A stretch of 64,000 nucleotides of DNA from Gracilariopsis chorda (lineage: Eukaryota; Rhodophyta; Florideophyceae; Gracilariales; Gracilariaceae): positions 1-64,000 of the forward strand of contig NBIV01000224.1 in assembly GCA_003194525.1 (NCBI GenBank), read 5' to 3'. The notes under the pieces were generated by a model that was not told where the DNA came from, did not search any database, and saw nothing but the letters and a program-made list of their open reading frames with translations. Both the position numbers and the translations under genes were made by a program. Of this stretch, positions 21,739 through 30,965 are shown piece after piece (within the stretch, counting starts at the first letter, position 1; each line of letters begins with the position of its first letter).

Positions 21739-22829
21739 ATCTCTGACTCCGAAGTTGAGTCCGAAACCACCTCTGGTGTGAAGATCCCTCGCTTCCATGG
21801 TAAACGTGGTGAGGATTATACGTTATGGTGACATCGTCTTTGAGCTGCATTTCGCATCAAAGGAGTCTGGAATGTCGTAATGTCAGGCTCGGAGTGGTCA
21901 TACAGTGCTACCACGACGCAGGCGTCGGGCTCAACCGCTCCGCAGACCACTCCCCGTGTACTTGCCAAACGAGAAAAGGCATGCGCAATCATATTAGGCG
22001 CACTTGGAGATGCCCCTCTGCGTGTGGGTATAGACGTCGATGATGACCCTGGGCGCATGCCCCAACTTCTTGATGCGAGGTATGCGTCTAATAGGACAGT
22101 GTCACGTAGTGCTGTACAGACCCAGCTATTCCGAATGTCGTATAATGGTCAGAATGTGTCGGACTATGTCGACCAGTTTGCGTCCCTTTTCTCTCAGCTA
22201 GACCGAATGGGGAAGGATGCTGTCATTCCCGAATGCCACAAGGCGCCAATGCTGTTAGCCTCTACTGATCCCAACTGCTCACTGGAGTCGACGGCTGCGG
22301 CACTTCGGACAAAGGACATCTCGGAATTGACATCGGACTACGTTGCCACTACCCTCATAGACGAATACAATGCTCTCCAAATTGATTCAGCCGGTTCTGC
22401 TCATAGTCGCAAACGCATGAAGAACAGAAGTAACGGCAGTAGCCTTTCAAGTGGACACATCACATCGTCGAATGTTTACGACATTGATGCAAGTACATCA
22501 GATCCCAACTCATACAATGACTACAATGGGCGCGCTTATGTTATGGCAGGCAAAAATAGTTATCACTGCAGCTTCTGTGACAGAGCTGGTCACACTCAGG
22601 ACCGATGTCACATGTATCCTAACAATGCAGACAATCACCTGCCTAAAGTTATCTTGGAGAAACTCAAAACTAGTTCCAGTGAGAAACTCAAGCACTGCGG
22701 AAGGTCATCAAAAAAGGAATCTAAGATTGAGATCGCTGCAATGTCTGCTGAAACGTCTGCAGTGGTGCCCCCCTGCGTCTGGTTTCATAGATACCTACGC
22801 AAAAAGTGGTGCCACATCCCACTTCTTTA
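21739..22829 (+). pseudogene. Copia-like gag (copy E)
   Basis: Homologous to gag of copies A and C, but the start ATG has become ATC (21739-21741) and two stops fall in the first 35 codons (near 21828 and 21843). The remainder is open: ILGALGDAPLRV, QLFRMSYNGQNVSDYVDQF, LDRMGKDAVIPE, then an intact CX2CX4HX4C zinc knuckle (CSFCDRAGHTQDRC) near 22568-22609. The frame ends out of phase because of an extra C in a C-run near 22770, which separates gag from the protease. Confidence 0.75.
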
Positions 22830-23700
22830 GTTGTGCTTCTGCGTTCGTCCCGAACACATTGGTTGATATACAGCAAAGGACGATTAAGGTCGCTGACAAC
22901 ACTAAAGTCTCTGCTACACAAAAAGGGGAGGTAATACTGCCTTTTTCGGAGGCTAACCTCAGGTTGACAGATGTACTTCTAGTCCCGAATTTGGGATAAA
23001 ACTTGGTTTCTGTAGGTCGTATGGCCGATAGAGGCATTCAGTCACTTTTCTGTGCGAATGAGGTTTGCGTTATACACGAAGATGGGTTAGAGATTGGATG
23101 TTTGCAACGTGACATGTCCTCTCGTTTGTACACGCTGCCAAATCCAATTGAGCAAAACCACTTCGTTTCGCATAGCTATGGTATTAGTGCAGTGTTTCCA
23201 GATGTTGGGCAAAATCACCCGCAGGTTGGAGGAGCGCGAGTGTTTCATCAGAATGTTTGAAAAGCGCATGTGCATATTCAGAATTTGCATGCAAACAATG
23301 CCGAAGAGTACATTGCTCTCCAAGACACAACCACGAATGGTCTGCAGGGAATTATATTCTCACCTCTCTACACCCCAGACCATAATGTCATTGCCGAGCG
23401 CATCAATCGCACAATGGAAGAAGCTCTTCGAGCTTTGCTGATTCAGGCAAACTGGCAAGAATGCCCATGGCCGCATGCATTGAAATATGAGATTTGTATA
23501 TGCCATAGATCTCTCCACTCTACCACAGGCCTGAATCTATAAATTTTGGTAGGTGGTGGTAAGCCGTCGTTGAAGTATGCTAAAGCGTTTGGATGCGCAG
23601 CATATATATTGAAAATGAACCCAGACACCAAGTTCGAGTCTCGTGCACTTGAGGGAGTGTACATGCAGACTATGGAGCACGGTGCTTCCCAGGAACTTGA
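22770..23700 (+). pseudogene. Copia-like protease and partial integrase (copy E)
   Basis: Reading frame +2 of this region gives FIDTYAKSGATSHFF, again without the Asp of the DSGA protease motif (Lys here). TAA interrupts at 22997-22999. Then ISAVFPDVGQNHPQ runs directly into the integrase core, so the integrase N-terminus is deleted. The core reads LHANNAEEY, replacing the second catalytic Asp with Asn. Near 23690 the integrase joins straight to the last codons of pol (QELEEEC), so reverse transcriptase and RNase H are deleted. Confidence 0.75.
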
Positions 23701-23707
23701 GGAGGAG

Positions 23708-24530
23708 TGTCGATGTTAGTACACGGTCGAGTGCCTGGTAGTTCTGGGACATCCCTGTGCAGCACTTGGGAACAAATCTATATATATCGGAGGGCTGTTT
23801 TTGAGAGATGCTTTGCAAAAGCCCATATAAGTGTGTTCTAAAACCCAACGTGAAACGGGCATATGATTGGCTACTGCATACACTCATATGCAATGCATTG
23901 GTTATAAGTGTTGTGAATCCTATGGGTCATGGGCACGGAACTGGCCACTTGCCATAAGGTGAATGGGCATGGTACTTAAGAATATGCGTGGCTACAACTG
24001 GTTTACAGGTACATGCAGGTGTTGAAAAGGTGCAGCTTTGCAAGGAAGCACGTGCCATGCACGCAACACACCTAGGGTATGTACATGGAGGCGGTGACAT
24101 GTGAATTTGTGCTTTGTCATAATCAGGATAATGCAAGTAAGTGTTTACACAGTGCTGTCACATGCTGGCACATTTTTGGCATGTCTAGTTCACTTGTTGT
24201 GCATTGCTGGTTGCTTGTTTCACTTGGTGTGCGTTGCTGTAATGTGTTGTAATGTTGTTAGGCATGATTGTACTAAGCTGTAATAAGTGTGTGCAAGCCT
24301 TATTGTGTTATGTTTGATTATGATTGGTAGTACTGCGTGTCCCCAATTAGTGGTGTAGGGTTTTTCTTGTAGTGGTAGTGCGAAATAGATGTGCTATATA
24401 AGACTCTGAAGTCGCAGTACCAAGTAAACTTGCCCCGAAGACTGGCTACCTTCACTCTTTACTTACTTTCTTTCCTTTCCTTTCATTTCCGTCGAAGCCC
24501 AAAATCATCCATTAACATCATTTCATATCA
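23708..24530 (+). repeat. Copia-like LTR downstream of copy E
   Basis: About 823 bp, starting TGTCGATGTTAG after a GAGGAGGAG purine tract and ending near ..ATATCA. It belongs to the same subfamily as the LTR at 16312-17117, not to the LTR at 20216, so the two ends of copy E differ. TATA box at 24395-24402. A second primer-binding site follows, showing that another internal region once started here. Confidence 0.75.
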
Positions 24531-24533
24531 AAA

Positions 24534-24547
24534 GGTTACGGGCCCAG
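24534..24547 (+). other. Primer-binding site (tail copy)
   Basis: GGTTACGGGCCCAG, one mismatch from the motif of copies A, D and E. Confidence 0.65.
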
Positions 24548-25015
24548 AGCGTCGATACTTGCAGACGTCGCTCCATTTCAACTTCTCTTATTTTTCCGTG
24601 CGCCCGTAAGAACGAGCTGATATCCTGCAAGCGACCAGGAGGGGTTAACTGGTGAAAGCATATCGTGCTTGTTAGTAACCTCCCTGGGACGTTTCGTACG
24701 GATTGAGCACCCTACTCGTGAAGTGGGCGGAGTGGGGCAGGTCGACGAACATCGCACTTCGCACCTGGCGACAGCCACCAGGGTCCAGGGGCTCAAACAT
24801 TTGGGTAGTGGAGGTAGTTTCTCCTGTCAGTGCGCCGGCTTTTACGAAGTTTTATTTCTTACTTTCTTTTCCAAGTGTCCTTTACAGCCACTTGTGAGTA
24901 TACTCCGGGCGTCGAGGACCCAAACTCCGCCTGTGATTAGCGTACCAGACGCGTTTGGACGAGCGTTGAGATTTTCTTACACGGTCCTCGCTGGCTCCCT
25001 CGCTGTTGAGTGTTA
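24548..25015 (+). other. Untranslated leader without coding region
   Basis: Homologous to the leader of copy E, including the stem (24710-24717 with 24730-24737, one changed base). It is cut by the next LTR at 25016 before any gag. LTR, leader and LTR together form a small derivative with no genes. Confidence 0.6.
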
Positions 25016-25794
25016 TGTTGATGTTAGCACACGGTCGAGTGCCTGTTAGTTCTGGGACATCCTGGTGCAGCACTTGGAAACAAATCTATATATATCGGAG
25101 GGCTGTTTTTGAGAGATGCTTTGGAGAAGCCCATATACGTGTGTTCTAAAACCCAACGTGAAACGGGCATATAATTGGCTACTGCATACACTCATATGCA
25201 ATGCATTGGTTACAAGTGTTGTGCATCCTATGGGTCATGGGCACGGAACTGGCCACTTGCCATAAGGTGAATGGGCATGGTACTTAGGAATATGCGTGGC
25301 TACAACTGGTTTACAGGTACGTGCAGGTGTTGCAAAGGTGCAGCTGTTGAAGTAAGCACGTGCCATGCACGCAACACACCTAGGGTATGTACATGGATGC
25401 GGTGGCATGTGAGTTTGTGCTTTTTCATAGTCAGGATGACGCAAGTAAGTGTTTACACAGTGCTGTCACATGCTGGCACATTGTTGGCATGTCTGGTCCA
25501 CTTGTTGCGCATTGTTGGCTGCTTGGTTCACTTGGTGTGCGTTGTTGTAATGTGTTGTAATATTGTTATGCATGATTGTACTAAGCTGTAATCAGTGTGT
25601 GCAACCCTTATTGTGTTATGTTTGATTATGATTGGTAGTATTGCGTGCCCTCACTTAGTGGTGTAGGGTTTTTCTTGTAGTGGTAGGGCGAAAAAGAGGT
25701 TCTGTATAAGACTCTGAAGTCGCAGTACTAAGTAAACTCGCCCCCAAGACTGGCATCCTTCACTTCTTTCTTTTCTTTTTTTCTTCGTTCAACA
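25016..25794 (+). repeat. Copia-like LTR, last of the cluster
   Basis: About 779 bp, TGTTGATG..TTCAACA, same subfamily as 23708-24530. It abuts the Ty3-like gag on the other strand at 25795. I found no five-base direct repeat matching the sequence before 20216, so it is not obviously the partner LTR of copy E. Confidence 0.7.
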
Positions 25795-26424
25795 GATCTG
25801 CGTTAGCTTAATACTCGATATAGCCAATACGCTCTTTTTAATAAAGCTTTTCAGTCCTGTTTTGTATCTGTCTACATGTTCTTCGATACTGATATTGGAA
25901 ATATCCAGTATCATGTTCAGATAATCCTCATTGTACTGCTGGACGTCTTTCATTTGTTTCCACTTGCTCAGTGTATTACGAGCAAGTTTTTCCTTGTTCA
26001 CTGTTCTAAAGGGGGTCTCCAGACCGTCAAAAAGCACATCGAGTGTGGTTATGTCTGTTCCATTTTTTACTTGGGCGAGGCACCACTCGTGAGCTGCTCC
26101 AACAATATAGCTGAGCGCTATGGGAAGTGCTTTGTCGTTTGAGGTTCCTTCTAGATAGTTCCGGACATGTGTGATCCAACTATCAATGTTCTGCTTCCCA
26201 GTAAACACAGGGGGTTTATTGATCTTTGGAGGGGAAGAAGATTCGCCTCTAGAACTCAGAAGGAGGGTGAGAGCGGACTTGAGCGATGAGATCTTCTGTT
26301 CGGCTTCTCTTTCCAGTTTTTCAATTCTACCACGTGTATCTTCCAGCGCTCGTCGCAGATTTTGGATAATCTGGTTTTCGTGGAACTGTATTGAGGGCGC
26401 AGTACTGCTCAGAGTGCTCTACAT
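25795..26424 (-). pseudogene. Ty3/gypsy-like gag fragment
   Basis: Minus-strand frame whose ATG (26422-26424) is followed immediately by a TAG codon. It then runs open: a coiled-coil stretch (LRRALEDTRGRIEKLEREAE), then PVFTGKQNIDSW, and the gag core with LDVLFDGLETPFRTV, KWKQMKDVQQYNEDY and MILDISNISIEEHVDRY. Order and spacing fit the Retrotrans_gag family. The C-terminus is lost at the junction with the Copia LTR at 25794. It would be the capsid protein of a Ty3-like element; no pol is seen nearby. Confidence 0.7.
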
Positions 26425-26812
26425 TGCGAGAAATCCAGTGAAACAAGAAACCTTGCCAATGGATCAGAATTTTGGGCCAATAATTTGGATCTCGTTAATT
26501 TTATTGCGGATTTTTTTCGGAATTCTCCCAGACTAAAACCGTACGATGTGATAAAGCGGTTTCAGGCATTTATTCGGGAGTTCGAGGTCTCGAGTGCGAA
26601 TCACTTCGCTGTAAGAATAAGGACGCGTGTCGGAGTGGAGTTCTTTCAGCTGAGGACACCAGGGGTCAAGAGATTGGGAAGATAGTAAGACCTGTAAGGC
26701 TACTTCTGCCTTGACAAAGCTTGGTAATTTTGGCGCAGTCGGAGCTTAAAAATAGCCACAAACGGTAGTTTAAAGGGTAGAACGACCAATTTTTATTTTT
26801 GGCTGAACTGTG
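26425..26812. other. Intergenic, no gene seen
   Basis: May contain the 5' region (leader or LTR edge) of the Ty3-like element, but I could not place an LTR boundary or primer-binding site. Confidence 0.3.
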
Positions 26813-27625
26813 TTAACCGGGATTAAAACGGCCGTCGAAGTGATTCTGTTGACGCCTTTGTTTCTCTTCTTTAGCCAGACGATGCTTGTTACCTCTGTGG
26901 TGGTCGTCGTAGTGCTTACAGTTGATGAACGACGGTATACGGCAAATAAAAGAACCAGGTGGTGACGTCTTTGACAAAACCTTATTTTTGTGTTTGGTTC
27001 CATGGAGGTGCTCTTCAAGTTGTACGCGGCTGTTCAAGCGTAAATTGCAGTGGTCACACATAGGTGTATGAAGCCGAAGACGAAGTGTACGCTTTCTCTG
27101 GCGACGGATACGATCGTTTGCCACACGATAGAGGTTGACGTTTCCGGCGTCACTGATCAGCAGAACACGTCGGCGGTTCTGATTGGCGGAGTCGTACGCT
27201 TGACGAATACGTTCCCAGACTGTTTGGAATCCTGTAGGCTTGTCCACAATACAAGTTGGGTGATGTTCGTCTGAGGCTTCTGGGGCTATATCCACTGGCT
27301 CGGGGGATCATGTTTGACTACGGGGCGTCCGGGGTTCAAGCGAAACGAGGTTGTCGACTGGTTCGGGTGAAGGCATACGGGGTTCAAAGGAGAAGCTGCA
27401 GTCAGCTACGGGGTTTCAAGCGTCGGCGAGGGTCAAGGGTGGCAACGGCAGCGGTGTTGACGGTGGTTCGGAGGATATGTCGGTGTTGATGTACACTGAC
27501 TGCGAGGACGGTGGTAACCTGGACCGGAGTACTGGGGTCACTGAAGACACACAATTGGTCAGAAATCGACCATTATGATCTGGATCTCTGTGGCCCATCC
27601 AAACTTGGGGAATTTTGTGTAGCAA
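26813..27625 (-). pseudogene. C2H2 zinc-finger protein, broken
   Basis: One minus-strand frame with two in-frame stops (near 27416-27418 and 27310). The upstream part is Pro/Ser-rich with repeated SPEPVD and EPR blocks on both sides of the stops, which supports a single former protein. The C-terminal 140 residues carry a U1-type finger (CDHCNLRLNSRVQLEEHLHG followed by TKH) and a second finger-like stretch (CRIPSFINCKHYDDHHRGNK), ending in a basic tail. Nucleic-acid binding is likely; the specific function is unknown. No transposase motif is seen, so host or element origin is open. Confidence 0.5.
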
Positions 27626-28334
27626 AATCTAACAAGGCTGGATGGTCACCAGTTTCAGGTAAGCGCAATACTTACTTGCGATGCTACCAAGGTTAGGAAC
27701 AGAGGTGCAGTGGTTGAATTGGTTGGAAGTTGATGGTGATGATCCGAGTTAGAAGGTCAGAACATCCATCGGGGTTTATATAGATTTTCTAGTCTAGTTC
27801 CATCACTGCCACAAGTCGATGAAAATTCGTCCAAGTTACATGGTATGATGCTTGGTGTTCGTGCTGGCCTCCGTAAGCGACTGGTTTACCGGGTTCAGTG
27901 CCAGACCTAGTCGTTTGATGACTTGGCAGATTCCATCAATGCTGATGGCTTGTCATCAGACAAGGTCCTTGAGGATCTGCCATGGACCCAGAGTGCCAGT
28001 GATGACTTGGCACGACTGCCTCGGGAATCGTCCATGACTATTCGATCCCTGCTGTACCGCGTGAAGTGTCTGTCAACGATTTGAGTAGTAGAAAACGTGT
28101 AATTTAGAGCTAATATGTCCAAGTGGTCAACCAAGACTTCTCTGACATGAACGTATTGTCATGTCATATTGACGGGGTGTCACGCCGATTTCAACTCGGC
28201 TTTGAGGCCAGTTTTTGCATGGCAAATGGGTAACCGATCTCTTCAGGAGATCGAGTAAAATAATACTAACTGGTTTGTGCATGTTAGAACTGATGCTAAA
28301 GCCAACTATATTCAAAGAAAGGTAAATAATAACT
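27626..28334. other. Intergenic, no gene seen
   Basis: Short ORFs only, on both strands, without recognisable domains. It leads into the foldback array. Confidence 0.35.
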
Positions 28335-28440
28335 AATTCTAACCAGTGCCAGCGAATTGCAATCAAGTGCACTTAGATCAACAGTTGTCATTCAACCATA
28401 AATCAAATTTACAATTGTGCTTCTGCTACCTCTTTTCACC

Positions 28441-28460
28441 CATCCACCAACGTTTGGATG
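28441..28460. repeat. TCCA/TGGA hairpin, copy 1
   Basis: CATCCA (28441-28446) pairs perfectly with TGGATG (28455-28460). The flanking TGGCAGCATTGCA and AGCCAAAGATGGATCCGAA are shared with copies 2 and 3. Confidence 0.7.
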
Positions 28461-28580
28461 TGTGGCAGCATTGCAGGACTCTTTTTGATGCGCCAAGCCA
28501 AAGATGGATCCGAACGCATAATCGTATCTCTCCTCTCTGAGGTATTTACATGCGTATAAGGGGGCTGTTGTTTTCTAAAT

Positions 28581-28656
28581 GGGGCGTTGCGCCACAAAAG
28601 CGCTTTGCAATCCTCCGAACGCTCATGCAAAACGCTTTTTCGGCACAACGCCTCCC
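28581..28656. repeat. Long foldback module, copy 1
   Basis: Left arm 28581-28609 (GGGGCGTTGCGCC.. to TTTGCA) pairs with right arm 28626-28656 (TGCAAA.. to CAACGCCTCCC) with about four mismatches over roughly 29 positions and a 16-base loop. Confidence 0.75.
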
Positions 28657-28995
28657 TGATACTTAAAAACATCAGCAGCACCAGCATCAACAAAGCTGGC
28701 TGCTTAGTGGCTAGCACTTTCATGATAACTGCAATGCCAGCCAGCTACAGAAGGCAACGTGTCATGATTCACCTTCATTGGCCGTCATTGCAGTGAATTT
28801 AGGAACCTACACACAAACCTTTACAACTCTAACTACTCTATGCGCCGTGGCATCCGAGGTTCTATGAGCGCTATTGCAAGCGTAAAGGAGCAAAGTGCTC
28901 GAAGACCCTCCAAACGCTACTAAATCAACAAAGCTACAAAAATAATACGAAAAGCAGCACCGCCCGCTGCTGAAGGCCGCTTGTACTGGTCTAAG

Positions 28996-29038
28996 CACCC
29001 CCCGTACTATAATGATTTGCTGAACAATGAAGGGGGTG
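28996..29038. repeat. C-rich/G-rich stem preceding long foldback
   Basis: CACCCCC (28996-29002) pairs with GGGGGTG (29032-29038). The related copy at 29474-29520 pairs AACACCC with GGGTGTT. The loop contains the conserved GTACTATAATGATTTGCT-like sequence. Each lies directly before a long foldback module. Confidence 0.65.
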
Positions 29039-29050
29039 TTGTTGATTGAC

Positions 29051-29127
29051 GGGAGGCGTTGCGCCAAAACATCTCTTTGCGCACCCACTTCAGTGCATGC
29101 AATGTCTACTTTGGCGCAACAACTCCC
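29051..29127. repeat. Long foldback module, copy 2
   Basis: Outer arms 29051-29068 (GGGAGGCGTTGCGCCAAA) and 29110-29127 pair at 16 of 18 positions. The same module recurs at about 30005-30083 and 30541-30617 with lower pairing. Confidence 0.75.
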
Positions 29128-29218
29128 CGCCAATTAAATGATTCAGCAGCAGCAGCACCAAAGATCGAAAAGTATTAGCTGCCAGGCTGCTGCTGCATGT
29201 TGACTGCTGCTGCTGCTC

Positions 29219-29259
29219 ATTGGCTGGCACTACAGTAAATGACTGCAGTGCCAGCCAAT
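29219..29259. repeat. Palindromic GGCTGGCACT module
   Basis: Thirteen perfect base pairs: ATTGGCTGGCACT (29219-29231) with 29247-29259. The 15-base spacer itself pairs CAGT with ACTG. Related copies lie at 28709-28743, 29662-29682 (8-bp stem, 5-base loop), 30195-30233 and 30718-30797. CAG/CTG-rich tracts flank it at 29144-29157 and 29187-29217. Confidence 0.75.
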
Positions 29260-29337
29260 TGAAATCAAGTGCACTTAGATAGTCATGTGATTGTCAAAAG
29301 CAAAACAAATATAAGGTGAGGCCTCTAGTACGTCTTC

Positions 29338-29363
29338 GGATCCAAATACCAATGTTTGGATCC
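29338..29363. repeat. TCCA/TGGA hairpin, copy 2
   Basis: GGATCCAAA (29338-29346) pairs perfectly over nine bases with TTTGGATCC (29355-29363). The stem differs from copies 1 and 3 on both arms. Confidence 0.7.
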
Positions 29364-29842
29364 GGCGCAGCATGCAAAACCTTCATTGCCGCGCAAAGCC
29401 AAACATGGATCCGAAGCCATATCTCAACCCCCCCGTACAATAATGATTTACTTCTCAACGAGAAGGGTATCTGAACACCCCCTGTACTATATTGATTTGC
29501 TTCTGGACAAGGAGGGTGTTGTTGATTGAAAAGACGCGTGGCTAAAAAACTGCCATTGCACTCCCCCTTGAGCGTATGAAAAAAATTCAGGAGCACCAGC
29601 AGCACATGCAGCAAAGCTCATTAGTTGCTGCTTTATATTGAATGCCGGTGCTGCTCAGTGGCTGGCACTACAGCAGTGCCAGTGACTCCGCTGAACAGTG
29701 GGTGGCACTGCTGTCATTTTGACAGTGCGAGCCAGTTACATTCCAGTATACTCTACACAGATTACTGCCATGCGGGCCAGCTGCGCACTCAATGTCAACT
29801 TTATTCCATATTTACTCTCGGCGCTGAGGATCTTATTGGTTT

Positions 29843-29882
29843 GCAGGCCGTTTGCGGGCAATAGCGAGCACAAACGGGCTGC
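29843..29882. repeat. GCAGGCC hairpin, copy 1
   Basis: GCAGGCCGTTTG (29843-29854) pairs at 11 of 12 positions with 29871-29882. Copy 2 at 30378-30421 pairs TTGCAGGCC with GGCCTGCAA perfectly. The surrounding 150 bases (about 29815-29965 and 30350-30500) are homologous at a 535-base spacing. Confidence 0.65.
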
Positions 29883-30874
29883 AGATCACCCGAAGTCACC
29901 CTCATACAGCGGTGCACAGCCCCTTTCGTGGCCGATGGCCGCTTTCTCTTCTCTCTCCCATCTTTAGCATTTCTTTGCCTACAACGGAGGTGATGTGGAC
30001 TGATGGGAGGTGTTGCCCCAAAACCTCGCTTTGAACGCTCCCGTATTTGCATGCAAAATGGCATATTGGCTCAATGTCTCCCTGCTACTTCAAAAAATCA
30101 GCAGCAGCAAGAGCAGTAGCAAAGCGTACAGTGCATTGGCTGCTGCTGCATGTTGATTGGCTGCTGCTGCATGTTGACTGGCTGCTTCTTTCTTAGTGGG
30201 TGGCACTATATTAAGGTCTGCCGTGCTAGCCACTCTGCAGCAAGCAGGTGTAGCCAAGTGGCATAAGTAATTAGCTGCCCTTTATTGCCGCTCCACCTTG
30301 CACTAGATATCTCAAAAAAGAGCCGTTTATAGCTTCCCAGTTTCAAATTCATTCTCGGCGCCGCATTGCTTATTGGATTGCAGGCCGTTCGTGAGCGTTA
30401 GTGATCAAAAGTGGCCTGCAAATCCCCCAAATTCAGCCCCATTCAGCGCTGGGCAGCGCCACTCCCATTCGAAGGCCACTTATTCTCGCCTTCCGCCCTT
30501 ATAGATTTGTAGAGGGATGAGGGGTTATATGTTGGCTGAGTGGAGGCGTTGCTTCAATGAACACTTGCAAATGCCTCCGTACGAGCATGCAAAAACCTCT
30601 CTTGGCGCAAGGCCTCCGTTTCATTCACAAAAGTCAGCAGGAACAGCAGCAAAAGCAGCAACAGCAAAGCTCAAAGCCCGTTGGCTGGTGCTGTATATTG
30701 ACTGCCGTTGATGCGCAGTGGCTAACAGTACAGCAGGGCCAGCCAAACCACTTAACAGTGGTTCGCACTACAGCAAATGACTGCAGTGCCAGCCAATAGC
30801 GATAGAGGGCATTTAGAACGCCACGTGTCGGTGAAAAGTAAGTCAAATTCACAGGTTTGCCTCTATTACCTCTT

Positions 30875-30902
30875 CATGTCCATCAACCAAAGTTTGGACA
30901 TG
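30875..30902. repeat. TCCA/TGGA hairpin, copy 3
   Basis: CATGTCCA (30875-30882) pairs perfectly over eight bases with TGGACATG (30895-30902). Confidence 0.7.
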
Positions 30903-30965
30903 CCGCAGCATGCAGAAATCTCTTCGCTGCGCAGCTAAGCCAAAGATGGAGCCGAAGGCATATTT

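Larger units (their letters stand above)
28335..30965. repeat. Array of foldback modules, non-coding
   Basis: About 2.6 kb built from five module types that recur in a similar order: a G/C stem with CACCCCC and GGGGGTG; a long foldback with GGGAGGCGTTGCGCC and GGCGCAACGCCTCC; a CAG/CTG-rich tract; a palindrome GGCTGGCACT..AGTGCCAGCC; and then either a TCCA..TGGA hairpin or a GCAGGCC..GGCCTGC hairpin. The long foldback begins near 28581, 29051, 29528 (degraded), 30005 and 30541, a period of about 460-540. ORFs crossing it are short and inconsistent between copies, so I regard it as non-coding. It could be a satellite, nested MITE-like elements or an RNA-producing locus. Confidence 0.75.

Noticed and set aside
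9133-25794. Short ORFs inside LTRs, for example MCWHN-type frames repeated at 12835 and 20716
   Set aside because: They recur only because the LTRs are copies; they hold no conserved protein and lie in U3-like sequence.
28335-30965. Possible CRISPR-like array because of regularly spaced repeats
   Set aside because: Units are near 500 bases with internal foldbacks and no short identical repeats with unique spacers; the window is eukaryotic.
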